Positions 33,302 through 41,167 of a stretch of DNA of 64,000 nt are shown here, piece after piece (the first letter of the stretch is position 1; each line of letters begins with the position of its first letter). Source of the DNA: an uncultured Clostridia bacterium. Its GTDB lineage: Bacteria; Bacillota; Clostridia; TANB77; CAG-508. The position numbers and the translations under genes are program-made. The DNA is taken from the NCBI GenBank assembly GCA_934119935.1, contig CAKOSX010000004.1:62001-126000 (forward strand), written 5' to 3'. The notes under the pieces were generated by a model, which saw nothing but the letters and a program-made list of their open reading frames with translations, did not search any database and was not told where the DNA came from.

Positions 33302-33685
33302 ATGAATCAATTTAAAATTCCTAAAGAAACATTTAATAGTTTAAAGAAACCTAACAAACTGTTAATAATTTCTTTACTAACTATAATAATAAGTAATTGC
33401 ATTACTATATTTGGCTTCAAACTTTTAGATATAAAAATTAAAATTATAATCTCTTTAGCTATATTTTCCTTGGTTTTATTAATTGATGTTGTCATACTAT
33501 ATACTCAGTATTATATGTTCTATTATCAAACAGAATATTTTAACAAGATTTATCGTTTAATTGATCTCAATGTTGAAAATCTTGATCAAACTCTTTTATC
33601 ATTAGAAAAAGAAAGTACTGAGATAAGAGACTCTGTAAATGAAAACAACAAAGAGATTGAAATGTTAAAATCTAAGATTTCTTAA
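33302..33685 (+). CDS. Two-span membrane coiled-coil protein
   Basis: About 127 aa from ATG 33302, behind AAAGGTGG (an upstream GTG in frame is less likely). Two membrane helices (about 21-38 and 45-67) then a coiled coil (IDLNVENLDQTLLSLEKEST...). It lies alone in the immunity region and may be a lysogen-expressed superinfection exclusion protein; that is inference. Confidence 0.6.
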   Translation: MNQFKIPKETFNSLKKPNKLLIISLLTIIISNCITIFGFKLLDIKIKIIISLAIFSLVLLIDVVILYTQYYMFYYQTEYFNKIYRLIDLNVENLDQTLLSLEKESTEIRDSVNENNKEIEMLKSKIS

Positions 33686-33784
33686 CTTTTTCTTATACTC
33701 GTTTATATTTTTTATGTTTCTTGTTATTTCTTTAATGCCATACAAGATATAAACGAGCATAATTATTATCAATAATGTTTCCAT
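33665..33784 (-). CDS. Small membrane protein
   Basis: 39 aa from ATG 33784, behind AAGGAGGAGAG; a longer frame has no ribosome site. METLLIIIMLVYILYG is one hydrophobic helix followed by a basic tail (YKKKLRNLRF). It overlaps the end of the convergent plus-strand gene by 21 bp. Confidence 0.5.
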   Translation of the reverse strand: METLLIIIMLVYILYGIKEITRNIKNINEYKKKLRNLRF

Positions 33785-33803
33785 ACTCTCCTCCTTCTTT
33801 TCT

Positions 33804-33817
33804 GTACCTTGTCGCAA
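33804..33817 (+). repeat. Inverted repeat flanking the immunity switch, left copy
   Basis: GTACCTTGTCGCAA here is the exact reverse complement of TTGCGACAAGGTAC at 35074-35087. The two copies enclose the cro-like gene, the operators, the repressor and a small gene (about 1.25 kb). Confidence 0.6.
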
Positions 33818-33818
33818 T

Positions 33819-34037
33819 TTACTTTTGCACAATATTTTGTGCTTTAACTTCAAAAAAAATGGTGGCTACTTTCTTATTTAGTGCTCCTGCAATTTTAATC
33901 ATTGTATCATACGTAACATTAGTATTTGAGCCTGTCTCTAAAGATGATATTGTATTTCTTGATACTTCTGACTTTTGTGAAAGTTCGTCTTGCGTAAGCC
34001 CTGCTAATTCTCTGTATTTTTTAACGTTATTTTTCAA
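33819..34037 (-). CDS. Cro-like HTH regulator
   Basis: 72 aa XRE-type HTH (YRELAGLTQDELSQKSEVSR then NTISSLETGSNTNVTYDTM). First gene of the leftward early transcript, opposite the cI-like repressor, the place of Cro. Its last codons contain an operator copy (33827-33842). Confidence 0.85.
   Translation of the reverse strand: MKNNVKKYRELAGLTQDELSQKSEVSRNTISSLETGSNTNVTYDTMIKIAGALNKKVATIFFEVKAQNIVQK
33827..33842. promoter_or_regulatory. Operator copy O3 (inside cro-like gene)
   Basis: GCACAATATTTTGTGC, an imperfect palindrome. A 22-bp stretch around it (33824-33845) is identical to 34054-34075, about 230 bp away, allowing repressor bound at both to loop the DNA. Confidence 0.65.
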
Positions 34038-34056
34038 ATTTTACACCTCCTTGTTT

Positions 34057-34072
34057 GCACAATATTTTGTGC
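34057..34072. promoter_or_regulatory. Operator copy O2
   Basis: GCACAATATTTTGTGC, identical to O3, between the early promoter and the cro-like start codon, so bound repressor would block early transcription. Confidence 0.7.
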
Positions 34073-34082
34073 TTTCGTCTAT

Positions 34083-34110
34083 ATTATATACTTTAATTTT
34101 CTTTTGTCAA
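34083..34110 (-). promoter_or_regulatory. Early promoter (PR-like)
   Basis: On the minus strand TTGACA (34105-34110), 16-bp spacer, TATAAT (34083-34088). It drives the cro-like gene and probably the early genes to its left. Confidence 0.75.
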
Positions 34111-34121
34111 GTATTTTGTGC
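34106..34121. promoter_or_regulatory. Operator copy O1 (degenerate)
   Basis: GTCAAGTATTTTGTGC: one half matches O2/O3 perfectly, the other overlaps the -35 of the early promoter. Confidence 0.55.
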
Positions 34122-34147
34122 AAATTTTTAAAAAAAAATTTTTCCTA

Positions 34148-34176
34148 TTGATTTTTTGCACATTCTATTGTACAAT
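34148..34176 (+). promoter_or_regulatory. Repressor maintenance promoter
   Basis: TTGATT (34148-34153), 17-bp spacer, TACAAT (34171-34176), ending 20 bp before the repressor start. A further half-operator-like GCACATTCTATTGTAC (34158-34173) overlaps it and could allow autoregulation. Confidence 0.6.
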
Positions 34177-34196
34177 GTAGTTGAAAGGTGATAAAA

Positions 34197-34868
34197 ATGT
34201 ATATAGGCGAAATTATAAAAAATTATAGAACGAAAAATCAATTATCTCAAAGAGCTTTTGCTGCTAGGACTTCTTTAAGTCCCTCTTATATAAATACTCT
34301 TGAGAAAATATATAATCCCAAAACTGGCAAACCATATTCTGTAACAACAGATGTAGCAATGGAACTCTCTAATGCAATGTTTATCAGTATTGAAGATTTG
34401 CTAAATATGTTAGATAAAACACAAGAATTTATAGTAAATAATGAAACTAAAATTAACAACTTTGGAAATTCTGTTATTCCCATCCCTATTTTAGGTACAG
34501 TTAAAGCTGGTTATGATTATCTGGCTCAAGAGAATTGGATTGGGACTATTGATGTTGAAACTTCTTTGGTTGGAAATGGCGAAGACTACTTTGCATTAAA
34601 AGTACATGGAGATAGTATGAGCCCTTCATTAATAGAAAACGACATTGTTATTGTAAAGAAGCAGAATGATTTTGAAAATGGTAATATTGTTGTTGCTATC
34701 ATAAATGGCAATGAAGCTACTATTAAAAGAGGTAAAAAAAGTGAAACTGGAATATTATTGCAACCACTTAATACTGCTTATGAACCTTTAATTTTTACAA
34801 ATGAAGAAATAAAGAACATTCCCGTTCTTATTGTAGGAGTAGTAAAACAATTAAAAAGAGAATATTAG
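34197..34868 (+). CDS. cI-like repressor with S24 peptidase domain
   Basis: About 223 aa from ATG 34197 (MYIGEIIKNYRTKN) behind AAAGGTG. N-terminal HTH (LSQRAFAARTSLSPSYINTL), C-terminal LexA/S24 fold with HGDSMSPSL (catalytic Ser) and GNEATIKRG (Lys). RecA-stimulated self-cleavage would link induction to DNA damage. Confidence 0.9.
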   Translation: MYIGEIIKNYRTKNQLSQRAFAARTSLSPSYINTLEKIYNPKTGKPYSVTTDVAMELSNAMFISIEDLLNMLDKTQEFIVNNETKINNFGNSVIPIPILGTVKAGYDYLAQENWIGTIDVETSLVGNGEDYFALKVHGDSMSPSLIENDIVIVKKQNDFENGNIVVAIINGNEATIKRGKKSETGILLQPLNTAYEPLIFTNEEIKNIPVLIVGVVKQLKREY

Positions 34869-34880
34869 GAGATTTTATAT

Positions 34881-35051
34881 ATGAATGAAGAAAAATATTG
34901 TTCTTGCAAGACAATAGGCAAAATCACAACTTCATTTGATGATTGGTGTGAATTTGATATCTGTTGTAATTGCGGAAAAATGATAAAAGATAGTTACAGA
35001 TACTTAGACCATTATGATGGCGAAGATCATGTAGATTATGATATTGATTAA
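34881..35051 (+). CDS. Small zinc-ribbon protein
   Basis: 56 aa with CSCKTIG... and CEFDICCNCGKMI, a Cys-rich ribbon, behind AGGAG. Acidic C-terminus. Probably cotranscribed with the repressor. Confidence 0.6.
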   Translation: MNEEKYCSCKTIGKITTSFDDWCEFDICCNCGKMIKDSYRYLDHYDGEDHVDYDID

Positions 35052-35073
35052 AAAAAGAGAAATATGTTCTAGT

Positions 35074-35087
35074 TTGCGACAAGGTAC
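35074..35087 (-). repeat. Inverted repeat flanking the immunity switch, right copy
   Basis: TTGCGACAAGGTAC, reverse complement of 33804-33817. Confidence 0.6.
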
Positions 35088-35106
35088 ATATTTCTCACTC
35101 ATAATC

Positions 35107-35163
35107 ACTATTGAAAATGATTACTTTATTATTATACATGATAAAGTCTCTATTTTCAATAGT
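35107..35163. repeat. Inverted repeat upstream of integrase
   Basis: 12-bp arms ACTATTGAAAAT (35107-35118) and ATTTTCAATAGT (35152-35163). Could be a terminator for the repressor unit, a control hairpin in the integrase leader or part of the attachment/recombinase binding region. Confidence 0.55.
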
Positions 35164-35198
35164 AAAAAATAAATTATTTGGAAATAGAGGTATTTTTT

Positions 35199-36605
35199 AT
35201 GGTTAAAGAAATAAATAATAATATGAATGATTTTACAAAAAAAGTTGAAGAAGTAGCTCTTTATATAAGAGTATCTACAGAAGAACAAGCTATTAATGGA
35301 GACAGTTTAAGAACCCAAAGAGAGGCTCTAACAAAATTTGCTTTAGCAAATCACTATCACATATACGGCATATATGAAGATGATGGTTTTTCTGCCACTA
35401 ATCTAAATCGTCCAGCACTTCAAAGGTTGCTTGAAGATGTAAGAAAAAATAAAATTAATAGAATATTACTTACAAAATTGGATCGACTTTCTCGTGGTGT
35501 AAGAAATTATTATAAGGTTCTTGATGTTCTTGATGCACATTGCGTATTCTGGCAAACAATATTTGAAAAATATGATAGTTCAACTGCAAGTGGAAGACTA
35601 CATATTAATATTATGCTTTCTGTAGCTGAAAACGAATCTGCTCAAACTTCTGAAAGAATTAGAAGTGTTTTTAATAATAAAATCCATCAAAAAGAAATAA
35701 TTAGCGGAAAAATCCCTATTGGTTACAAAAAAGAAGAAAAGAAACTCGTTGTAGATGAAGATAAAAAAGCTCTTGTTATTGATGCTTTTAATTTCTATCT
35801 AAAAAGTGGAAGCGTCTATAAGACATTTGAGTATTTAGCTCTCTTCGACCCATCAATAAATTATCCAAGAACGGCAAGGTTGCTTGCTAACCCTCTTTAT
35901 ATTGGCACTAAAGTATGTAAATATGGATCTATCGAAAACTATTGTGAGCCAATCATATCTAAAGAAACATTTGATGAAGTTCAAAATCTCTTAAAGAAAA
36001 ATCAGAGAAAAAGAGACAATTCTGATCATGAATTTCTATTTTCTGGTCTTTTACGATGCAATGAATGTGGATATAAAATGTCCGGTAAATACTGCAAGAA
36101 CTTCCCTACTAATTGTACTTTTTACTATTTATGCTCTAATGCACGATTTAAGAAAAAATGTAACATGCTTAAGCAACTTAATGAAACCAAAATTGAAAAG
36201 AAATTGTTAGAACAAATTGTTCCAGAAATTAATAAGTACATCGACAAAAATAATATTTTAGAACTAGAAAAAGCGCAGATACGAGATATTTCAAAAGAAC
36301 GTGACAAAGTTAATAAACAGCTAGAAAAATTAAGAGACTTATATGTAAATGATTTAATTCAAATTGACCACTACGAAAAACAATACAAAGAACTTACTTC
36401 AAAGTTAGACAGTCTTAAAGAAGAAGAAAAACCAGTTGAGGAGAAGAAAACTGTCAATTATGACGAATTTAGATCGTTTTTAAGCAGAGACTTTGTTACT
36501 CTATATAACAGCTTGTCTCGAACAGAAAAAAGACTGATATGGGCTTCTGTAATTGATACTATATATATTGATGATAACTATAATCTACGTATAGTTTTTA
36601 TTTAG
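35199..36605 (+). CDS. Large serine recombinase (phage integrase)
   Basis: About 468 aa from ATG 35199 (behind AGAGG). Resolvase N-terminus with the catalytic serine in ALYIRVSTEEQAING, then LTKLDRLSRGVRNYY; recombinase domain with NPLYIGTKVCKYGS; zinc ribbon (CNECGYKMSGKYC...C); C-terminal coiled coil. It catalyses attP x attB integration. The gene stops directly at the prophage boundary, as usual. Confidence 0.93.
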   Translation: MVKEINNNMNDFTKKVEEVALYIRVSTEEQAINGDSLRTQREALTKFALANHYHIYGIYEDDGFSATNLNRPALQRLLEDVRKNKINRILLTKLDRLSRGVRNYYKVLDVLDAHCVFWQTIFEKYDSSTASGRLHINIMLSVAENESAQTSERIRSVFNNKIHQKEIISGKIPIGYKKEEKKLVVDEDKKALVIDAFNFYLKSGSVYKTFEYLALFDPSINYPRTARLLANPLYIGTKVCKYGSIENYCEPIISKETFDEVQNLLKKNQRKRDNSDHEFLFSGLLRCNECGYKMSGKYCKNFPTNCTFYYLCSNARFKKKCNMLKQLNETKIEKKLLEQIVPEINKYIDKNNILELEKAQIRDISKERDKVNKQLEKLRDLYVNDLIQIDHYEKQYKELTSKLDSLKEEEKPVEEKKTVNYDEFRSFLSRDFVTLYNSLSRTEKRLIWASVIDTIYIDDNYNLRIVFI

Positions 36606-37013
36606 ATTTGTGATTGGTATATTTTTTTGTTGCCAGAAGATAATAGAAACGTTATTTATGGTATAGTTAGAGATTGTTACAAAGATCCTGTAAAAGACGC
36701 TGTTGTAAAGCTTATAGAAGTTGAGTGCAAAATGGGAAAAGACATTAGAAAACCAGTTTCTCACACATTTACTGATGACAATGGAGAATTCGTATTTGGA
36801 CCACTATGTGCTAATAGACTTTATGAAGTTGAAATTTGGGTTAACAATGTAAAACACGCAAAAATATGTACTGAATGCCACCGCCAGGGTGAATGCTTAA
36901 AAGGTGTTGACATGGATTGCAAGAAAGACGACTGGAAACCAGGAAAGCCAGGAAAACCTTGCGACGACAAACCATGTTGCAATAGAGATTCAGAAGCATC
37001 ATCAGAACAATAA
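36606..37013 (+). pseudogene. 5'-truncated host gene: carboxypeptidase-regulatory-like domain protein
   Basis: The frame is open from directly after the integrase stop, with no start codon or ribosome site near the only candidate (TTG 36627). From 36633 it reads PEDNRNVIYGIVRDCYKDPV then DAVVKLIEVECK and FTDDNGEFVFGPL, a CarboxypepD_reg/transthyretin-like beta domain, then a Cys/Pro/Lys-rich tail. I infer that the prophage integrated into this gene, placing its 5' part beyond the left end of the prophage (outside the window). Confidence 0.7.
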
Positions 37014-37027
37014 TCTTGCAGAAGACT

Positions 37028-37060
37028 AAGGCTAAATATTAAAAATATACAGCCTTTTGA
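37028..37060 (+). terminator. Terminator of the truncated host gene
   Basis: AAGGCT / AGCCTT stem enclosing AAATATT-rich loop, followed by TTTTGA. Confidence 0.6.
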
Positions 37061-37072
37061 TTAGACAAAAAG

Positions 37073-37110
37073 ATAGAAGGAATGGATTTTTCCGCTCCTT
37101 CTATGTTTTT
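37073..37110. terminator. Bidirectional terminator
   Basis: ATAGAAGGA (37073-37081) and TCCTTCTAT (37096-37104), inner GGA/TCC pair, then GTTTTTTAT. It also serves the convergent gene 37116-37259. Confidence 0.7.
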
Positions 37111-37115
37111 TATAT

Positions 37116-37259
37116 TTAAACTAACCCCATTTTTCTTGCAAATTGTTTTCCTTTTTTCATCATTTTCTTTGTGTCGCTTTTTGATATCCAATCTGTACAA
37201 AACATTGTTACACCGACTGTAACCATACTTCCAACTAACATTCCTTCAATAAATTTCAT
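37116..37259 (-). CDS. Small single-span protein
   Basis: 47 aa, MKFIEGMLVGSMVTVGVTMF... with a glycine-rich membrane helix and a basic tail (KKMMKKGKQFARKMG). Pattern of small Clostridia membrane proteins (YtxH-like). Function unknown. Confidence 0.55.
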   Translation of the reverse strand: MKFIEGMLVGSMVTVGVTMFCTDWISKSDTKKMMKKGKQFARKMGLV

Positions 37260-37279
37260 GTAATTACCTCCTTTTTAGT

Positions 37280-37660
37280 TTAGTATTGTCTTTTTTTACC
37301 TTTTATATACAATTTAAAATAAGAATATATTTCATATGCACTTATAAATAATAGGAATACTCCAAAAAGTTTTCGCAGTTTTGTAACTGGCATATTCTTT
37401 GATATTACTGCTCCACAGACAGCTCCTATTACACCAAATACTACAAAAAAAATTGCATTCTTAAAATTGATTAATTTCCTTTTTGTATTAAGAATTATAC
37501 AGACTAATGCAGATGGAACAAAGAACAATAAATTTGTCGCCTGTGCTACATGTTGTTCTAAATTTAAAAATAATGTTAAAAATAAGATTAAGACAGAACC
37601 TCCACCAAGACCTAAACCAGTAAATATTCCGGCTAAAATTCCAATAATTATTTCTAACAT
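37280..37660 (-). CDS. TauE/SafE-type (TSUP) transporter half, C-terminal type
   Basis: 126 aa, four hydrophobic segments; GIFTGLGLGGGSVLILFLTL is the conserved glycine-rich start of TSUP repeats. It is half the length of a normal TSUP permease and lies next to another half (37689-38036). The two probably form a heterodimeric anion exporter. Each has its own start. Confidence 0.75.
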   Translation of the reverse strand: MLEIIIGILAGIFTGLGLGGGSVLILFLTLFLNLEQHVAQATNLLFFVPSALVCIILNTKRKLINFKNAIFFVVFGVIGAVCGAVISKNMPVTKLRKLFGVFLLFISAYEIYSYFKLYIKGKKRQY

Positions 37661-37688
37661 TTCATGCCTTCCACCTTTCTATAGTCTT

Positions 37689-38036
37689 TTAGAAAAATAC
37701 TATCTTTATACCAGAATAAATTAGAAATAAAATAAAAATTAATTTTAAATATTTTCCTTTTAATATAGCTAATAATTTTGACCCTATAAAACTACCGATA
37801 ATTCCACCAATACAGCACAGTATTCCGGTTTTCCAATTTATATAGTTACCCGTTCCATAAAATATTGCTGTAACTAACACCATTGGCAATATACAAAATA
37901 TAGCCGTGGCTCTTGCCTCTTTTTCTGAAGAATCGAAAAAATGAATATATGCCGGAATCAGTAAAAGTCCTCCACCAGACGCAAACATTCCACTAATAAA
38001 TCCTACAATTAAACCAACTAATATCTTTTTCCACAT
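37689..38036 (-). CDS. TauE/SafE-type (TSUP) transporter half
   Basis: 115 aa with FISGMFASGGGLLLIPAYIH at the N-terminus and further hydrophobic segments, partner of the next gene (28 bp between them). Substrate unknown. Confidence 0.75.
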   Translation of the reverse strand: MWKKILVGLIVGFISGMFASGGGLLLIPAYIHFFDSSEKEARATAIFCILPMVLVTAIFYGTGNYINWKTGILCCIGGIIGSFIGSKLLAILKGKYLKLIFILFLIYSGIKIVFF

Positions 38037-38183
38037 AAAAAATCCTTTTTAGTAGTATTAGTAATAATATTATAATTATTCTCAAAATTATATTTTTTCA
38101 TATAAAAGACTTGTTTTTTTAATAATTTTATGATATCATATTTGATAGTCGATTTTAATAAATCAATAGGAGGTGCAATAGTT

Positions 38184-38381
38184 ATGGCAAAATGTGCAAT
38201 TTGTGAAAAAGCAGTATCACACGGAAATAAAATTAGTATAGCACGTTCTCATGTTAGTAGAAGAGCTTCTAGAACATGGAAACCAAATCTAAGAAGCGTT
38301 AAAGCTGTTGTAGATGGAGAAACAAAAACAATTCAAGTATGTTCAAAATGTCTACGTTCTGGAAAAGTAAACAGAGCATAA
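38184..38381 (+). CDS. rpmB: Ribosomal protein bL28
   Basis: 65 aa from ATG 38184 behind AGGAGGTG: MAKCAICEKAVSHGNKIS then RTWKPNLRSVKAVVDG, and CSKCLRSGKV. The CxxC pairs make it the zinc-binding form. Component of the 50S subunit. A longer upstream frame is excluded by the ribosome site. Confidence 0.97.
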   Translation: MAKCAICEKAVSHGNKISIARSHVSRRASRTWKPNLRSVKAVVDGETKTIQVCSKCLRSGKVNRA

Positions 38382-38386
38382 TTAAA

Positions 38387-38424
38387 AATCGTCGTTCCAT
38401 TTAGTTGGTTCTGACGATTATTGT
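38387..38424 (+). terminator. rpmB terminator
   Basis: AATCGTC / GACGATT stem followed by ATTGTTATTTT. Confidence 0.65.
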
Positions 38425-38462
38425 TATTTTGAATAAACGAAATAAATTATTATACAGAAATA

Positions 38463-38522
38463 AAATGATGTATTTAATAAGGCTACTTTTAGTAGTCTTG
38501 TTTTTACATCATTTTATTTTTT
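38463..38522. terminator. Nested hairpin terminator
   Basis: Outer arms AAATGATGTA / TACATCATTT, inner stem AAGGCTACT / AGTAGTCTT followed by GTTTTT. Works for the plus strand and closes the convergent small genes on the minus strand. Confidence 0.6.
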
Positions 38523-38530
38523 CATATGTA

Positions 38531-38608
38531 TTATTCTTCTTTCAATCCGAATATTAATTTAACAAAGCCTCTTAAAAATTTTGGCACTTTTTTTACCACA
38601 ATTTTCAT
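38531..38608 (-). CDS. Very small basic protein
   Basis: 25 aa, MKIVVKKVPKFLRGFVKLIF..., behind GGAG. Amphipathic; short proteins of this type (YqzL/stress-like) are common in Clostridia. Low certainty. Confidence 0.4.
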   Translation of the reverse strand: MKIVVKKVPKFLRGFVKLIFGLKEE

Positions 38609-38626
38609 ATTTAATCACACTCCTCC

Positions 38627-38782
38627 CTATTTTTTGCAAAACAGCCATGCAACACCTAATATAAACAATGCACAACCTATTATAAATAGCCATCCTGTAA
38701 TTGGAAGTAATAACACAAGCAATATTCCCGAGCCTACTCCAATAAGGCAAACTCCTATAGTCTTTTTCAATGCTTCAAACAT
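38627..38782 (-). CDS. Small two-span membrane protein
   Basis: 51 aa with two hydrophobic helices (VCLIGVGSGILLVLLL and LFIIGCALFILGVAWL), behind GGAGGTAA. Unknown function. Confidence 0.55.
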   Translation of the reverse strand: MFEALKKTIGVCLIGVGSGILLVLLLPITGWLFIIGCALFILGVAWLFCKK

Positions 38783-38896
38783 ATATTACCTCCTTTTTTA
38801 TATAATATTATTCGTTTTACATAAACGTGCTTCTATTTATTTATTTTGAAAATTATTGTATAATTAGATATGTAATATTATTGAAAGGAAATAAAA

Positions 38897-39529
38897 ATGA
38901 CTAAACAAAATGCAATTAAAATTATAGAAATTTTAAAAGAATTATATCCAGACGCAAAGTGTAGTTTAGATTTTAATACTCCATTTGAAATGTTGGTGGC
39001 TGTTTGTTTATCTGCCCAGTGTACTGATGAACGAGTAAATAAGACAACTCCTTCTATATTTGCGAAATATGATACTCCTCAAGACTTTGCTAATGCAAAT
39101 ATTCATGAGTTAGAGAAACTTGTTCACCCATGTGGTTTTTACAAGAATAAGGCAAGAAATTTAAAATTAGCCGGCGAAAAAATCATGAAAGATTTTAACG
39201 GTGTTGTTCCACATACTATGGAAGAACTTATAACCATTCCCGGAGTTGGCAGAAAAAGTGCCAATGTTATAATGTTGGAGGCTTTTAATATGCCTCAAGG
39301 AATCGCAGTAGATACTCACTGCAAACGTATTGCAAATAGACTCGGATTTTCAAAAGAATCTGAACCATCAAAAATTGAACAAGATTTATTAAAAGTAATT
39401 CCAAAAGAATACTACAAAGATGTTAATCATATTTTTATTTGGCATGGAAGAAATTTATGTACTTCTCAGAATCCAAAATGTGATAAATGCCCATTAAAGA
39501 ATTATTGTAACTTTCACTTAACCAAATAA
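38897..39529 (+). CDS. nth: Endonuclease III
   Basis: 210 aa. HhH motif ITIPGVGRKSANVIML with the catalytic Lys; VDTHCKRIANRLG with the catalytic Asp region; C-terminal [4Fe-4S] ligands in CTSQNPKCDKCPLKNYC. DNA glycosylase/AP lyase removing oxidised pyrimidines. ATG follows GAAAGGAAA. Confidence 0.97.
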   Translation: MTKQNAIKIIEILKELYPDAKCSLDFNTPFEMLVAVCLSAQCTDERVNKTTPSIFAKYDTPQDFANANIHELEKLVHPCGFYKNKARNLKLAGEKIMKDFNGVVPHTMEELITIPGVGRKSANVIMLEAFNMPQGIAVDTHCKRIANRLGFSKESEPSKIEQDLLKVIPKEYYKDVNHIFIWHGRNLCTSQNPKCDKCPLKNYCNFHLTK

Positions 39530-39542
39530 TATCTTTACAAAA

Positions 39543-39646
39543 GAAAATGTTTATTTTTCAATAATCAACACGTTGCACTTGGTCGAAGCTCCTTCGGACT
39601 CCTCAAAAGGCGAGCTTCCGGTCTCTTTTGAAAAATAAACATTTTC
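39543..39646. repeat. 104-bp element with perfect 19-bp terminal inverted repeats
   Basis: Arms GAAAATGTTTATTTTTCAA (39543-39561) and its reverse complement (39628-39646). The interior is GC-richer than its surroundings and holds two competing hairpins: CGAAG-CTC-CTTCG (39584-39596) and GAAGCTC / GAGCTTC (39585-39618). Could be a MITE, a REP-type element or a large terminator after nth. Confidence 0.6.
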
Positions 39647-39672
39647 TCTTATATATAATTTACTCATTTTCA

Positions 39673-39701
39673 TTGACATTTAGCCATTTTAATTATATAG
39701 T
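39673..39701 (+). promoter_or_regulatory. Sigma-A promoter
   Basis: TTGACA, 17-bp spacer, TATAGT, 37 bp before the start of the bactofilin-like gene. Confidence 0.75.
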
Positions 39702-39737
39702 GTTTTTATAAATTACATATAGAAAGGGGAAAATTTT

Positions 39738-40949
39738 ATGAAATTTTCAAAGAAATTAAAATCAATTTTATTTTTTGCTTTAGTTTTAGTTGTTTTACTT
39801 TCATCTGTTGTTTTTGCAGATAATGAAACTCCTATTACAAAAGCAGATAATGAAGCAGGAATTATGCTAGTTGACGAAAATCTAGAAACTACCTCAAACG
39901 TTGTATCTAAAACATTGTATTTAGCAAATTCTTCTGTTACAATCGACTACCCTGTTGAAGGAAATGTTTTTGTAATGGCTCAAGACCTTACTATTAGTGG
40001 TAATATCTCTGGAAATGTTTTTGCACTTGCACAAAACTTAAAAATAGAATCTACTAGTTCTATTAATTCAACTCTATTTGTTTGTGCAGAAAACGTTACA
40101 ATTGATGGTACAGTGTCTGATGTATTCTCTATATCTAGCAATTTAACTATTAATAAAAGTGCTAGAATTATTCAAGACATCACTGCTGGTGGTAGCACAT
40201 TAAAACTTGGCGGAACTATTGGAAGAAATGCAAACTTTGAATTTGATGAAATAAACACATCAGATTCTGCAATGATTTTAGGAGATTTATCTTACTCTTC
40301 AAGAGTTGCTGCAATTTCAGAAGACATTGTATCTGGTACAACATCATTTAAAATAATGGAAGAAGTTAAAATTGAACCAAAAGATATTATCAAAAGCAAA
40401 TTAAATGATTTATATACTTTATTGGTAATTTCTTTAGTTATAGTTTTAATTGTAGTATATGCAATGCCAAAATTTGCAGATAAAGAGCAAAAAATTGTTG
40501 AAAACAAATTAGCAGCTACATTTGGATATGGCGCCTTAGCACTAATTCTAGTTCCATTTGCATGCTTACTACTATTCTTCACAATAATAGGAATATTACC
40601 TGCAGTTGCGCTTTTCCTTGTTTACTTGTTTATAATTATGCAAGTTGCAACACCACTAGTCGCAATCGCTATAGCTAAAATCATTTGTCAAAAAATTAAC
40701 AAAAATACTAAAGGATTTACTCTATTGTTTAGCATGTTGTTAGTTTTAGCCATCTGGATATTAGAACTAATTCCTATTTTAGGAAGCATTGTTTCATTGT
40801 TAACAGCTATATTAGGACTTGGAATTATAGTATATGCAATTTTTCATTCGACTATAGACCCTAAAAAAGACTCAAAAAAAGATGACAAAATTGTTGCAGA
40901 AGCAAGTGCAATTATAGAAAACAATGGAAAAGATGAAGAAAATAAATAA
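39738..40949 (+). CDS. Exported bactofilin-like beta-helix protein with membrane domain
   Basis: 403 aa. Signal peptide (KKLKSILFFALVLVVLLSS, cleaved after VFA), then a repetitive beta region with TISGNISGNVFALAQNLKIE units (about 65-210) like polymer-forming cytoskeletal proteins, then four membrane helices (about 222-375) and a charged tail. The beta domain would be outside the membrane. Exact role unknown. Confidence 0.75.
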   Translation: MKFSKKLKSILFFALVLVVLLSSVVFADNETPITKADNEAGIMLVDENLETTSNVVSKTLYLANSSVTIDYPVEGNVFVMAQDLTISGNISGNVFALAQNLKIESTSSINSTLFVCAENVTIDGTVSDVFSISSNLTINKSARIIQDITAGGSTLKLGGTIGRNANFEFDEINTSDSAMILGDLSYSSRVAAISEDIVSGTTSFKIMEEVKIEPKDIIKSKLNDLYTLLVISLVIVLIVVYAMPKFADKEQKIVENKLAATFGYGALALILVPFACLLLFFTIIGILPAVALFLVYLFIIMQVATPLVAIAIAKIICQKINKNTKGFTLLFSMLLVLAIWILELIPILGSIVSLLTAILGLGIIVYAIFHSTIDPKKDSKKDDKIVAEASAIIENNGKDEENK

Positions 40950-41029
40950 AAATGCACTTGTATAACTAGTGTTTTTGTACTTATCTCCCAAGATTATTGT
41001 ACTGAACTCAAAAAGCTGGACAGTATAAA

Positions 41030-41150
41030 TTAGACTACTAACAAGGAATGTTCTCTGTATTGAACAAGAGACATTCCTTTTAGTTTACTCTTAATTCTTC
41101 TGTTATTATAATATTCTGTAGAAATTGCTTCTATTTTTAGTCTTATCACA
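41030..41150 (-). pseudogene. IS3-family transposase remnant (C-terminus)
   Basis: The minus strand reads KIEAISTEYYNNRRIKSKLK then GMSLVQYREHSLL and a stop, the typical end of IS3/IS150 OrfB. No start or catalytic region remains, so this is a relic. It lies at the edge of the DGR. Confidence 0.75.
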
Positions 41151-41167
41151 TATAAAAAATATATCCG

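Noticed and set aside
37280..38036. The two TSUP halves as one frameshifted gene
   Set aside because: Each half has its own start and glycine-rich repeat start, and they are separated by 28 bp with no CGG or shared frame; half-size pairs are plausible.
39543..39646. Integron attC site
   Set aside because: No core-site sequences at the ends, no integrase or cassette next to it.
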